In this document: positions 1-11,420 of the stretch, one piece after another
Position numbering within the stretch: the first letter of the stretch is position 1
How the letters are laid out: every line of letters begins with the position of its first letter
Program-made: the position numbers and the translations under genes
From: Suttonella indologenes
GTDB lineage: Bacteria; Pseudomonadota; Gammaproteobacteria; Cardiobacteriales; Cardiobacteriaceae
Direction of reading: 5' to 3'
Length of the DNA: 64,000 bases
NCBI RefSeq assembly: GCF_900460215.1
Contig: NZ_UHIA01000004.1
Coordinates: forward strand, 311,001-375,000
The notes under the pieces: model-generated
What the model was told of the DNA's origin: nothing
Databases searched by the model: none
The model's input: the letters and a program-made list of their open reading frames with translations, nothing else

Positions 1-342
1 GATTTGGAAGAAGTCGTGGCATTAGCAGATAGGGTTTATGCCTTGCAGCAGGGCTATTGCTTGGCATTGCCTTTGCCGGCGAAAGAGGAATGCTGGCTAT
101 GGTGCGAATGGGAAACTGCCGAGCAGGCGCAAAGCTGTCTTGATGCTCAGCAGCGCTTGGGCTCTTGCAGCGGTTATCTTTTTACAGATACGCAGGCGCG
201 GGCGGAAAAAATGCAGCAATTAAGCCGGCAAACGGGTTTGCAGCGCATGAGCTTTCATTATCCGGCGGCGGCTTTGCAGGCGCAAAGAGAGGCATTGCTT
301 GTGCCGGAGGCGCTTGAGACGGAACAGGGGAGGGCGTCATGA
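1..342 (+). CDS. ABC transporter ATP-binding protein, C-terminal part
   Basis: Only the last 113 codons are in the window and the gene starts upstream. The frame opens at base 1 with DLEEVVALADRVYALQQG, which matches the segment just after the H-loop of ABC ATPases, where a typical form is 'LEEVEALADRVAVL.G'. The Walker A, signature and Walker B motifs lie outside. After it comes a poorly conserved tail of about 90 residues. The stop overlaps the next start (ATGA), and that gene encodes an ABC-2-like permease, so the two form one exporter. Substrate unknown. Confidence 0.75.
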   Translation, partial: DLEEVVALADRVYALQQGYCLALPLPAKEECWLWCEWETAEQAQSCLDAQQRLGSCSGYLFTDTQARAEKMQQLSRQTGLQRMSFHYPAAALQAQREALLVPEALETEQGRAS

Positions 343-1058
343 ATCCTTTATGGCGTAAGGAATGGCATTTGCAATCTAGTCTTGCCGCTTTATGGCTGCG
401 ATTAGGCTTGTGGCTGGCTTTGGCTTTGTTTTTTCTCTCGGCTTATCAACAATATCAATCTTTGGCTTTGCAATTGGCGCAGTTGGAAAATCGCCGCGGC
501 GCAACGCAGATGCTGCTGCTGCCGGTGAATCAGCTTTTGCTCAATGCGATGTTGCTGTGGACGGTGTTTTTCGGCGCACGCGCTTTGGCGCAGGAATACG
601 AATGGCAGACCCTGCCTTTTGCCGGTGCGGCTGTTTTGTGGCGCAAAGCGCTGATTTTATGGTTGAATGTGATGTTGCTAAGCCTGCCTTTTTGGTTGTC
701 GGTCGGCTTTTTGGGACTGAAGACCGATTGGGATAAGGGTTTGCTTTACGGCATAGCGGCGGCGCAAATTTTCTTGAGTCTCTATGCTTTGGCGCTGGTG
801 TGGCTTTTAAGTCTGCGCCTGCGTCATAGCGTAACCACCGCTTTGGCGGCGGCGGTGCTGCTTTTATTGCTGTGGCTGTCGCCTTTATTGGTTTACGAGC
901 CGGCGCCGGCGGCGGATATTGTGCGATGGCTCTCGCCTTTTTCGCATGCGGCTTTGTTTACGCAGGGAGTTTTTCATGTGCAGACGGCAGTTTTTGTCTT
1001 GCTGCATGTCTTGTTTTTTGGCTCTTGCTTTATATTGATGCAACAGGAGAATCGATGA
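339..1058 (+). CDS. ABC-2 type transporter permease
   Basis: A 239-residue integral membrane protein with about six hydrophobic segments, starting near residues 17-40 after a short basic N-terminus (MNPLWRKEWH), as in ABC-2 permeases. It overlaps the preceding ATPase by four bases (ATGA) and the following sohB start in the same way, so the three genes are translationally coupled. The substrate cannot be told from the sequence. The class (ATPase plus one six-helix permease) is usual for export of drugs, lipids or peptides. No periplasmic binding protein is nearby, which fits export. Confidence 0.75.
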   Translation: MNPLWRKEWHLQSSLAALWLRLGLWLALALFFLSAYQQYQSLALQLAQLENRRGATQMLLLPVNQLLLNAMLLWTVFFGARALAQEYEWQTLPFAGAAVLWRKALILWLNVMLLSLPFWLSVGFLGLKTDWDKGLLYGIAAAQIFLSLYALALVWLLSLRLRHSVTTALAAAVLLLLLWLSPLLVYEPAPAADIVRWLSPFSHAALFTQGVFHVQTAVFVLLHVLFFGSCFILMQQENR

Positions 1059-2068
1059 TGATGGAATTTTGGCAGGCTTATGCCTTGTTTTTCGCTAAGG
1101 GCTTGACGGCGGTGGTATTGCTGATTGTGTTAGTGGCGGCGGTGGTGGCGCTGAAAGGCGGCGATGACGATGATGAGGAGAATAAGCTCAAAATCACTTC
1201 TCTTAACGATACGTTCATCAATTGGCGCGAGCAGCTGTATGCGCAGATGCTGGATAAAAAGGCATGGAAGGCGCGTGAAAAAGCGCTGAAAAAAGCGGAA
1301 AAAGCCCAAGATGAGGCGGAAAAGCCGCGTTTGTTTGTGTTGGATTTTGACGGCGATGTGGAAGCCTCTGCGGTGGCGGATTTGCGCGATCATATTTCTA
1401 CCATTCTGCAAGTGGCGGAAAAGACAGATAAAGTCTTGCTGCGTTTGGAAAGCGGCGGCGGTTTTGTGCATAGCTACGGGCTGGCGGCTTCGGAATTGGC
1501 GCGTTTGCGTGCTAAGGAATTGTCGTTGGTGGTGGCGGTGGATAAAATCGCGGCAAGCGGCGGTTATATGATGGCTTGCGTGGGTACGGAAATTATCGCC
1601 GCGCCTTTTGCCATTATCGGTTCGGTGGGTGTGATTGGGGCAGTGCCGAATTTCCATGAATTGCTGAGCCGCAACCATATTCAATATGAGCAACACACCG
1701 CCGGCGAGCATAAGCGCAATTTGACTGTCTTTGGCAAAAATACCGATGAAGACCGCGCGCAATTCAAAAAAGAATTGGCGGAAACGCATGATTTATTTAA
1801 AAATCACATTGCCGCTATGCGCCCGCAATTGGACGTGGAAGCGATTGCCACCGGCGAGACATGGTACGGCAGTCAGGCATTGGCAAAAGGCTTGATTGAC
1901 CGCGTGCAGGTCAGCGACGATTATTTGTTGGAACATATCGACAGCCACCAGATTTGGCAGATTAGCTATGAGGCGAACGAATCCTTTATCGAGCGCATAA
2001 AAGGTCATATTTTCGGACAATGGGGACGCGCCCAAGCCAGCGCGCCTTTAAAAAGCCGTTTTCGTTAA
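1055..2068 (+). CDS. sohB: SohB family inner-membrane serine protease
   Basis: A 337-residue peptidase of the S49 (SppA/SohB) family. The N-terminus has one membrane anchor (residues about 8-33) followed by an acidic stretch, then a charged linker and the protease domain. The catalytic pair is visible: Ser168 in AASGGYMMA and Lys220 in GEHKRNLT. Their 52-residue spacing equals that of the E. coli protein. The start at 1055 (three ATGs in a row) overlaps the permease stop as ATGA. An in-frame upstream extension to 872 lies inside the permease gene and was rejected. Role: cleaves membrane or signal peptides at the periplasmic face. Confidence 0.9.
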   Translation: MMMEFWQAYALFFAKGLTAVVLLIVLVAAVVALKGGDDDDEENKLKITSLNDTFINWREQLYAQMLDKKAWKAREKALKKAEKAQDEAEKPRLFVLDFDGDVEASAVADLRDHISTILQVAEKTDKVLLRLESGGGFVHSYGLAASELARLRAKELSLVVAVDKIAASGGYMMACVGTEIIAAPFAIIGSVGVIGAVPNFHELLSRNHIQYEQHTAGEHKRNLTVFGKNTDEDRAQFKKELAETHDLFKNHIAAMRPQLDVEAIATGETWYGSQALAKGLIDRVQVSDDYLLEHIDSHQIWQISYEANESFIERIKGHIFGQWGRAQASAPLKSRFR

Positions 2069-2080
2069 GACAAGGAGCAG

Positions 2081-3517
2081 ATGATGAGCATTCAAGACTT
2101 AAAACCCGCAGGATTGTGGCACTATTTTTATCAATTGACGCAGATTCCGCGCCCTTCGCATCAAGAAACGGCGGTGCAGGATTTCGTATTGGCGGAAGCG
2201 GCGCGATTGGGCTTGTGGGCGGAGCGCGATGCCGCCGGCAACGTCTTGGTACGCAAAGCGGCAAGCGCCGGCAAAGAACAGGTTAAAGGTGTGATTTTAC
2301 AAAGCCATTTGGATATGGTGGCGCAGAAAAACCAAGACAGTTCCCATGATTTCAGCCGCGATCCGATTCAAGCCTATATTGACGGCGAATGGGTTAAGGC
2401 ACGCGGTACGACTTTAGGCGCGGATAACGGCATCGGCGCGGCGGCAGCCTTGGCGATATTGGCGGATAATTCCCTCAGTCATGGGCCGATTGAAGCTCTC
2501 TTTACCGCGACTGAAGAAACCGGTATGGACGGCGCCAAAGGTTTGCAGGGCGGTTGGCTGCAAGGCGATTATCTGCTGAATTTGGACAGCGAAGAATTGG
2601 GCGAAATCTGCATCGGCTGTGCAGGCGGCGTGGACGGCAGCTTCAGTCTGCCGCTGGCATTTGCTCCCAATACGCAGGCGGGCTTCCAATTGCAAGTGCG
2701 CGGTTTGAAAGGCGGACATTCCGGCATCGACATCCACAAGCAGCGCGGCAATGCGATTAAAATTCTATTGCGCCTGCTGCGTAAACTTTCAGACAACATT
2801 CAGATTGCCGAAGTGGGCGGCGGCAGTTTGCGCAACGCCATTGCGCGCGAAGCGCAGGCGGTCTTTGCTTCGGCGCTTTCTCAAGCACAATTGCAGGCGC
2901 AGATTGATGAGCTTATTCCTGCCATTAAACGTGCTTTGGCGGCGGATGAACAAACATTGCGCATCGAACTCAGCCCTGTTGCACAACCGGCGCAAGTCTG
3001 GACGACGGCAACGCAGGAAAATCTGCTGCGCACTCTGTATTTATGCCCGAACGGCGTGGATCGCATGAGCATGGCGGTGGCGGGCTTGGTGGAAACCTCG
3101 ACCAATCTTGCCAAAATCAGCTGCGAACATGATCAATTACAAGTGCATTGCCTGCTGCGCTCTTTAGACGATGCGGCGCGTGACGATTTGGCGGAGCGCA
3201 TGGCGGATCTCTTCCGCTTGGCGGGCGGCAGCGCGGTATTAAGCGGTACTTATCCCGGCTGGCAACCTGCGCCCAGCTCGGCAATTAGTGATGTACTCTC
3301 GCGCGAAGGTGAAAAACTCTTAGGCAAAACGCCGCTGATTACCGTCATTCATGCAGGACTGGAATGCGGCTTATTGGCGCAGTATTATCCGCATTGGCAA
3401 ATGGCATCCTTCGGTCCGACGATAGAAATGCCGCATTCCCCTGATGAACGCGTGCATATTGAAAGCGTGGCGCAATTTTGGCAATGGCTGGTCAATACCT
3501 TGGCTGCGGTGGAATGA
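2081..3517 (+). CDS. pepD: Aminoacyl-histidine dipeptidase (cytosol non-specific dipeptidase)
   Basis: A 478-residue M20-family zinc dipeptidase of the PepD type, which hydrolyses Xaa-His and other dipeptides in the cytoplasm. Family signatures are clear: QSHLDMVAQKN with the first metal ligand, TTLGADNGIGAA with the bridging Asp, TATEETGMDGA with the catalytic Glu, and GPTIEMPHSPDERVHI near the C-terminus, which carries the last metal His. The central lid domain has LKGGHSG. AAGGAG at 2070-2075 precedes the start; the second ATG at 2084 is an equally good start. It lies 12 bases after sohB in the same direction. Confidence 0.95.
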   Translation: MMSIQDLKPAGLWHYFYQLTQIPRPSHQETAVQDFVLAEAARLGLWAERDAAGNVLVRKAASAGKEQVKGVILQSHLDMVAQKNQDSSHDFSRDPIQAYIDGEWVKARGTTLGADNGIGAAAALAILADNSLSHGPIEALFTATEETGMDGAKGLQGGWLQGDYLLNLDSEELGEICIGCAGGVDGSFSLPLAFAPNTQAGFQLQVRGLKGGHSGIDIHKQRGNAIKILLRLLRKLSDNIQIAEVGGGSLRNAIAREAQAVFASALSQAQLQAQIDELIPAIKRALAADEQTLRIELSPVAQPAQVWTTATQENLLRTLYLCPNGVDRMSMAVAGLVETSTNLAKISCEHDQLQVHCLLRSLDDAARDDLAERMADLFRLAGGSAVLSGTYPGWQPAPSSAISDVLSREGEKLLGKTPLITVIHAGLECGLLAQYYPHWQMASFGPTIEMPHSPDERVHIESVAQFWQWLVNTLAAVE

Positions 3518-3525
3518 TTTGAGCT

Positions 3526-3646
3526 TATCGTCGAAGAATAGAAAACTATAGTTTCTTCAGATTAAAAGGATACGCTTTAACCTGAAGAAACTATACGATA
3601 ATTGCCGGCTCGCCGCTTTGTGTAAATGTCTGCCTCTCCGACGATT
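3526..3646. repeat. Degenerate Correia-like miniature element
   Basis: The left end (TATCGTCGAAGAATAGAAAA) and right part (a GCCGGCTCGCCGCTTTGT block, then CTCTCCGACGATTTA) line up with the intact elements at 34910 and 39207. The middle is replaced by a separate palindrome. It sits between pepD and the convergent TSUP gene. It is decayed and was found by comparison within the window. Confidence 0.5.
3547..3595. repeat. 49-bp palindrome with TATAGT ends, nested in the degenerate element
   Basis: Perfect 14-bp inverted arms TATAGTTTCTTCAG / CTGAAGAAACTATA, extended inward by a weaker ATTAAA/TTTAAC pairing. The TATA termini resemble those of the other miniature elements in this window, so it may be a very short transposable element inserted in an older one. 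It could also act as a hairpin. Confidence 0.5.
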
Positions 3647-3652
3647 TAAGAT

Positions 3653-3697
3653 AACCATTGCGTCGTCATATTACGAATGACGGCGCAATGGTTTTTT
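3653..3697. terminator. Bidirectional intrinsic terminator between pepD and the TSUP gene
   Basis: Arms of 17 bases (3653-3669 and 3677-3693) starting AACCATTGCG, with one G-T mismatch and a 7-base loop, followed by a T run. It separates two convergent genes. Confidence 0.85.
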
Positions 3698-3731
3698 AGT
3701 ATATAGGAATAATTACGCCTAAATTTGCGTT

Positions 3732-4517
3732 TTAATAAAGGTGAAACCAGTTTTTTCCTATTAAATACAGGCTCATAAGTACAGACATAGTAATCACCAT
3801 GGGACGGATGAGTTTATTGCCTTTGCTTAAAATCATGCCCGAGGCAATGCGCGCGCCGATGAGTTGTCCCGCCGCCATGGCAAAGCCGACAAGCCATATG
3901 ATTTTGCCGCCCAACATGAAAATGAAGAGGGCGACGAGATTGGTGGTGCCGTTATACAGTTTGGCTTCAATAGTGGCGTGTTGCAAGGTGTAGCCGCGCA
4001 AAGCGATTAAGGAGAGCAGGATAAAGCTGCCGGTGCCGGGACCTAGAAAGCCGTCGTAAAAGCCAATCGGTGCCAGTGCGCCGATTAAAAAGGCACTCAT
4101 GGGCAAACGGGCTTCCTGTTCGACTTCGCCCAGCGCCGGCATGAAAATAAAAATAGCGGCAACGACAATCAATAAGACGGGAATCACGCTACTCAGCCAA
4201 TCTTTGGGCAGAATTTGCACCACGGCGCTACCTAATGCCGAGCCGATTGCGCAGGCGATAATACCGGGCAGGAGTTTGCGGAAATTCAGATGTCCGCGGC
4301 GGATAAAATACCAAGCGGCATAGCAGGTGCCGAAACTGCTTTGCAGTTTGTTGGTCGAAAGTGCCGTATCAGGCGGAAGTCCGGAAATCAGTAGGGCGGG
4401 CACGGTCAGCATACCGCCGCCGCCGGCTAAGGTGTCCACAAAGCCGGCTAAGGAGCCGACGGCGAGCAGCGCGAGCAGTATCCATAGGGAAAGGTTTCCG
4501 GTCAGTTCAGCAATCAT
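3732..4517 (-). CDS. TSUP (TauE/SafE, YfcA-like) membrane transporter
   Basis: A 261-residue membrane protein with about eight hydrophobic helices and the two TSUP half-repeats: AGFVDTLAGGGGMLTVPALL near the N-terminus and GFYDGFLGPGTGSF in the middle. Members move sulfur-containing or organic anions across the inner membrane; the substrate here is unknown. The start at 4517 (MIAELTG) overlaps the engB stop by 11 bases (ATGATTGCTGA). A longer form beginning at 4544 lies inside engB and is less likely. It is expressed with engB. Confidence 0.85.
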   Translation of the reverse strand: MIAELTGNLSLWILLALLAVGSLAGFVDTLAGGGGMLTVPALLISGLPPDTALSTNKLQSSFGTCYAAWYFIRRGHLNFRKLLPGIIACAIGSALGSAVVQILPKDWLSSVIPVLLIVVAAIFIFMPALGEVEQEARLPMSAFLIGALAPIGFYDGFLGPGTGSFILLSLIALRGYTLQHATIEAKLYNGTTNLVALFIFMLGGKIIWLVGFAMAAGQLIGARIASGMILSKGNKLIRPMVITMSVLMSLYLIGKNWFHLY

Positions 4518-5112
4518 AGTCAAACCATTGGTTGAGTTGTGCAATCAGTTGCGGCAAACCTTGTTTTTTAAGGCTAGAGAAGGTTTGCACGCTAAAGGGC
4601 GCGTTCCAGTTCACGATTTCGCTTTTCATCGCCTGCAATTGCTGCGCGGCTTGGCTGTTGCTCAGTTTGTCGATTTTGGTCAGCAGAATATGTGCCGGTA
4701 ATTGGCGTTCGGCGCAGCATTCCAGTAGGCGGATGTCCAAGTCTTTCATCGGATGGCGGCTGTCCATCAGCAGAATTACGCCGCGCAGGGTTTCGCGCGT
4801 GAGCAAATAATCGCCCAGCAAACGTTCCCAATGGCTGCGGATTTCTTCCGGCACTTTGGCATAGCCGTAGCCGGGTAAATCGACTAAATAATCGCCGGCT
4901 TGTGCCAGCGAGAAATAGTTGATTAATTGCGTGCGGCCGGGGGTTTTGGATACGCGCGCCAGATTTTTCTGGTCGGTCAGGGTGTTTAAGGCGCTAGATT
5001 TGCCTGCATTGGAACGGCCGGCAAAGGCGATTTCCGCCCTCGCATCATTGGGCAGCTGCTTTTTGGCATTGGCAGAGAAGGCAAATTTTGCCTGATGATA
5101 GGGATTTCGCAT
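4507..5112 (-). CDS. engB: Ribosome biogenesis GTP-binding protein EngB/YihA
   Basis: A 201-residue TRAFAC GTPase needed for 50S subunit assembly. The G motifs are in order: G1 GRSNAGKSS (residues 32-40), G2 region TPGRTQ, G3 DLPGYG, G4 TKID, and G5 near TFSSLKK. The ATG at 5112 gives the family start (MRNPYHQAKF); a TTG at 5136 would add eight unlike residues. A promoter-like TATAAT lies about 33 bases upstream. The TSUP gene overlaps its end. Confidence 0.93.
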   Translation of the reverse strand: MRNPYHQAKFAFSANAKKQLPNDARAEIAFAGRSNAGKSSALNTLTDQKNLARVSKTPGRTQLINYFSLAQAGDYLVDLPGYGYAKVPEEIRSHWERLLGDYLLTRETLRGVILLMDSRHPMKDLDIRLLECCAERQLPAHILLTKIDKLSNSQAAQQLQAMKSEIVNWNAPFSVQTFSSLKKQGLPQLIAQLNQWFDYDC

Positions 5113-5144
5113 ATAATGTAGAATGTTTAAAAACAAGCCTGCGG

Positions 5145-5171
5145 ATTATAGCGGAAATTCGCGCAAGACAA
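5145..5171 (-). promoter_or_regulatory. Putative sigma-70 promoter of engB
   Basis: On the minus strand, TTGTCT (5171-5166) and TATAAT (5150-5145) are separated by 15 bases, a short spacer. Transcription would start near 5138, just upstream of the engB ATG. Confidence 0.45.
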
Positions 5172-5320
5172 TTCATCAAAATTTCTTACTAGTTGAAAGA
5201 CCTCTCTTCAGGTAGGATAATGGAATTGAGAGAGGCTTAATAACTTTTTTCAATTCAGGGCAACACGTAGAGCGACGCTTTGTGTGTCGTTCTGTGCGTT
5301 GAAACATCATGGAGCAAATT

Positions 5321-5989
5321 ATGAAAAAAACAGCAGTTGCAATATTGGCATTAGGCGCCAGTATGATGGCATTTGCCGAGGCAAACCTAGAGGCCGGCAA
5401 GGAAAAGGCGGAGACCTTATGCATGGCCTGTCATGGTGCGGGCGGCGTGTCGCCTAATCCTATTTGGCCGAGTTTGGCGGGGCAGAGCGCCAAATATACG
5501 CTGAAACAGTTACAAGATTTTAAAAGCGGTGCACGCAGCAATGCCGTGATGGGCGCGCAGGCGGCGATGCTCAGCGATCAGGAAATGGAAAACGTGTCCG
5601 CTTATTATGCTTCATTGGCTTTGCCGCCTGCGGCAACGCAGGGACGCGGCGATACGCCGGAAGAAATGTTGGCGGAAGGTCAGGCATTGTATCGCGGCGG
5701 CGATTTGGCGCGCGGCATTCCCGCTTGTTCGGCTTGTCATGGTCCGACAGGAGCAGGTATTCCGCCGGCGGCTTTCCCTGCTTTGTCGGGTCAGCAGGCC
5801 GAATACAACCGTATGCAGTTACAGCATTTCCAACATGCGGCGAATGCCGATCAGCAGGCAAGCGACAGCGCTTTGGCGGCTGATGAAATGCGCGCCAACG
5901 ATCCGAATGAGATGATGCGCGATGTGGCGCGTAAATTGACGCCGCGCCAAATCGAGGCGGTCAGTCTGTATATTCAAGGCTTGAATTAA
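5321..5989 (+). CDS. Diheme cytochrome c4
   Basis: A 222-residue exported protein. The signal peptide is residues 1-19 (MKKTAVAILALGASMMAFA). The protein has two homologous class I cytochrome c domains, each with a heme site (CMACH, CSACH) and later Met ligands. Cytochrome c4 carries electrons in the periplasm, commonly from the bc1 complex to cbb3-type oxidases, and such an oxidase is encoded at 16.6 kb. The start at 5321 was chosen over 5309 because GGAG lies eight bases before it. Confidence 0.9.
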   Translation: MKKTAVAILALGASMMAFAEANLEAGKEKAETLCMACHGAGGVSPNPIWPSLAGQSAKYTLKQLQDFKSGARSNAVMGAQAAMLSDQEMENVSAYYASLALPPAATQGRGDTPEEMLAEGQALYRGGDLARGIPACSACHGPTGAGIPPAAFPALSGQQAEYNRMQLQHFQHAANADQQASDSALAADEMRANDPNEMMRDVARKLTPRQIEAVSLYIQGLN

Positions 5990-5990
5990 T

Positions 5991-6445
5991 TTGACCGGCC
6001 CTTGGTGGCACAAGCCGCTAGATGCGCTGAATGCTCAGGAGTGGGAAGCGCTCTGCGACGGTTGCGGCTTGTGTTGTTTGAATAAAATGGAAGATATTGA
6101 CACGGGAGAAGTTTACTTCTCCCGTGTGGCTTGTTCGCTGCTCGATATCGAGGCGGCACAATGCGGCGATTATCCCAATCGTGCGCAGAAAGTGCCGGAT
6201 TGCCTGAATTTAGCGGAGATTGCCCGCGAGGATTTTCGTTGGCTGCCGCCGACTTGCGCTTATCGTTTACGTCATGAAAATAAGCCTTTACCGAAATGGC
6301 ATTATTTGGAAAGCGGCGATAGACAGACTTTGCATCGTTGCGGACGGAGTGTCTGTCATTTTGCTTTGTCTGAGCGCGAGGGATATGCCATTGACGATTA
6401 TTTGATGTTCAGGCTGGAAGATGCTTTGGGAAACGGGGAGTGTGA

Positions 6446-6449
<4 letters not shown>
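5991..6449 (+). CDS. YcgN family (UPF0260) cysteine-cluster protein
   Basis: A 152-residue protein matching E. coli YcgN over its length: WEALCDGCGLCCLNKMED, VACSLLD, PDCLNL, FRWLPPTCAYRL and LPKWHYLESGD. The Cys pattern CDGCGLCC resembles YkgJ-type metal or Fe-S clusters. The function is unknown in any organism as far as I know. It begins at a TTG one base after the cytochrome c4 stop, since no upstream ATG is in frame. It overlaps zipA by four bases. Confidence 0.85.
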
Positions 6450-9247
<2,798 letters not shown>

Positions 9248-9277
9248 TCCGCTCTTTTGCTAACAGAGGATATGAAT

Positions 9278-9727
9278 ATGCGTAAAGCTTTCTTACTTGC
9301 CTTAAGCGCCATGAGTCTTAATCTAATGGCGGCAACGGTCGATGCGACTGAACCGAATAAAATTTTAGAGATTGCCAAAGGTTTTGGCAGCGCGGAATTG
9401 TCTAATGACAAGCATGGCGATCCTTTGATTCAAGGACGTATGGAAGAATATAAATATCAAATCATTTTCTATGATTGCGAAAACGGAAAAAATTGCACGA
9501 CCATTGCTTTTGATGCTGCTTGGGAAATCAGTTCGGAAGTAGATTTAGAAAAGGTCAATGATTGGAACCAAAACAAACGCTTCGGTCGTGCTTTCCTTGA
9601 TGTGGATGGCGATCCGGCTTTGGATTGGGATGTAAACTTAAAGCATGGCGTTGAGAAAGCCAATCTTGAAGATACCTTCAAGATTTGGAAGGACCTCATG
9701 CAAGAATATGTGGATTTCATTCAATAA
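9278..9727 (+). CDS. Secreted YbjN-domain protein
   Basis: A 149-residue protein with a signal peptide (MRKAFLLALSAMSLNLMAA). The mature part resembles the YbjN/type III chaperone-like fold: an alpha-beta region with YKYQIIFYDCENGKNCTTIAF, then VNDWNQNKRFGRAFLDVDGDPALDWDV. Two cysteines about six residues apart could form a disulfide in the periplasm. Function unknown. ATG 9278 was preferred because AGAGGA lies seven bases upstream; ATG 9272 is too close. It has its own promoter and is followed by a terminator. Confidence 0.7.
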   Translation: MRKAFLLALSAMSLNLMAATVDATEPNKILEIAKGFGSAELSNDKHGDPLIQGRMEEYKYQIIFYDCENGKNCTTIAFDAAWEISSEVDLEKVNDWNQNKRFGRAFLDVDGDPALDWDVNLKHGVEKANLEDTFKIWKDLMQEYVDFIQ

Positions 9728-9743
9728 ATTGCAAATAAAAGAA

Positions 9744-9770
9744 AACCCTGCCGTAAGGAAGGGTTTTTGC
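9744..9770. terminator. Intrinsic terminator between convergent genes
   Basis: AAACCCT (9744-9750) pairs with AGGGTTT (9761-9767) around a 10-base loop, followed by Ts. On the minus strand it also has a T-rich tail. Confidence 0.7.
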
Positions 9771-9788
9771 TAAGCGTGTGTGCTTATG

Positions 9789-10151
9789 TTAACGCCAACG
9801 GCGATACCATTCGCGTGAGGTGTTGTCTTCGGCGCAGCGGTAAATGATGGCGGCGAAAACAGCAAGACCGCCGATGACTGCCGCTACGGAATAAGGATGT
9901 TTTTTCACGCAGCTAGAGACTTCGTCCGTCCAGTCACCGCCGACGTTTTGCACTTCATTCCATGCTTTACGCCCTTTACGTCGTGCTTTTTCAAAGAAAT
10001 GAGCGGCTTCATCGCGTCCGTCTTCATAAACGTCCTCTGCTTCGTTTAAGGCTTTATCTAAAAATGATTTCAGCTCTTTTTGCGTATTGGCAAATTCTTT
10101 TTTCATCTCGGCTAATTGTTTTTCGAGAACTTCTACACGATCTTCTGCCAT
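9789..10151 (-). CDS. DUF883 (ElaB/YqjD-like) membrane-anchored protein
   Basis: A 120-residue protein with a long charged helix (residues 1-75, heptad-like, many Glu and Lys) followed by HPYSVAAVIGGLAVFAAIIY, a C-terminal transmembrane segment typical of the ElaB/YqjD/YgaM family. E. coli relatives are stationary-phase inner-membrane proteins that bind ribosomes. An unusual feature is the tail after the helix (about 15 residues, Arg/Trp-rich). Confidence 0.75.
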   Translation of the reverse strand: MAEDRVEVLEKQLAEMKKEFANTQKELKSFLDKALNEAEDVYEDGRDEAAHFFEKARRKGRKAWNEVQNVGGDWTDEVSSCVKKHPYSVAAVIGGLAVFAAIIYRCAEDNTSREWYRRWR

Positions 10152-10247
10152 TAAAGACTCCTTTGCTTTTTTGTGAGTGAGTCGTGATTATAGCGATTAA
10201 TTACTGATGGATGATTACTGTCTAATGATATAAATATTATCAAATGC

Positions 10248-11420
10248 TCACAAATGTTTGTTTAGGGCTTGGGCGCAGCACCAAGCGGAAGACCATGCCC
10301 ATTGGAAATTATAGCCGCCCAGCCAACCCGTTACATCTAAGGCTTCGCCGATAACAAACATGCCCGGCTGCGATTTGACTGCCATTGTGCGCGGATCGAG
10401 GGCGCGCGTATCAATACCGCCGGTACTGACTTCGGCTTTTTTCATACCTTCCGTGCCGCTGGGAATGAGGCGGTAATCCTGCAAAGATTGGCTGATGGCT
10501 TGAATCTGTTTGTCGGCAAGTTCGGATATCGGGCGCTGCGGATAAGGAGCGGCGAGGTGTTGCGCTAAAGCATTGGGCAAATGCTGTTTGAGCCATTGCG
10601 TCAGTGATTGCGGTGAATGTTGCGCTTTGGCTTGCGCCAAAGCATCGGCGGGACAATCGGGCAGAAAATTCAGATGAACGGTTTCGCCTTTCTGCCAATA
10701 GCTCGAGACTTGCAAGATGGCAGGACCGGAGAGTCCGCGATGGGTAAAGAGTAATTGCTCGGTAAAGGTGGCTGATTGCGCGGTATGCAGGCTGACACGG
10801 CAGGATAATCCCGCCAATTGCGGCATGGCTTCTGCCAGCGTAAAAGGAACAAGGGCAGGGCGGAAAGGAAAATTGGCAATGCCGAGGCTTTTGGCAAAAC
10901 CGAGGGCGTGGTCGCTGGCGCCTAATTTGGCGAAACTCGGGCCGCCGCAGGCAAGTACGATTTGCGGGGCGCGGAATACGCCTTGCGAGGTATGCAGGCA
11001 AAAGCCTTGTCCATCGCGCCTGATGCTGTCTACGCAAGTATCGGTGTAAACAGGAATTTGTGCCGCATCTAAAGCCTTTTGCAGGGCGGCAATTAGTCCT
11101 CGGCTTTTTTGCCGGCAGAAGAGTTGTCCGAGGGTTTTCTCTTCATAGTCTAATCCCGCCGCTTCGCACCAAGCGAGAAAATCCCATTGGCTGTGCCGCG
11201 CCAAGGCGGAGCGGCAAAAATTGGGATTATGAGAGAGATAGGCATGCGGGGCGATGTCGCGGTTGGTCATATTGCAGCGTCCGCCGCCCGAAACGCGGAT
11301 TTTGGCGCCGATATCGAGATTTTTTTCCAGTATCGCGACGCGCAGACCGCGTGCGGCGGCATGAATGGCGCAATAAGTACCTGCCGCGCCGCCGCCGATA
11401 ATCAAGGCATCGACGTTCAC
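10248..11420 (-). CDS. HI0933/YhiN family FAD-dependent oxidoreductase
   Basis: A 390-residue flavoprotein. The N-terminal Rossmann motif is [16 protein letters not shown] followed by the acidic VAILEKN. The C-terminal family signature is [18 protein letters not shown], which closes over [13 protein letters not shown] is characteristic of the HI0933 group. The substrate is unknown. I chose GTG 11420, which overlaps the argF stop as GTGA; an ATG at 11438 inside argF would add six residues. It forms an operon with argF. Confidence 0.85.
   Translation of the reverse strand: MNVDALIIGGGAAGTYCAIHAAARGLRVAILEKNLDIGAKIRVSGGGRCNMTNRDIAPHAYLSHNPNFCRSALARHSQWDFLAWCEAAGLDYEEKTLGQLFCRQKSRGLIAALQKALDAAQIPVYTDTCVDSIRRDGQGFCLHTSQGVFRAPQIVLACGGPSFAKLGASDHALGFAKSLGIANFPFRPALVPFTLAEAMPQLAGLSCRVSLHTAQSATFTEQLLFTHRGLSGPAILQVSSYWQKGETVHLNFLPDCPADALAQAKAQHSPQSLTQWLKQHLPNALAQHLAAPYPQRPISELADKQIQAISQSLQDYRLIPSGTEGMKKAEVSTGGIDTRALDPRTMAVKSQPGMFVIGEALDVTGWLGGYNFQWAWSSAWCCAQALNKHL

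Noticed and set aside
1130..1789. 219-codon minus-strand frame opposite sohB
   Set aside because: An antisense shadow of a conserved protease gene.
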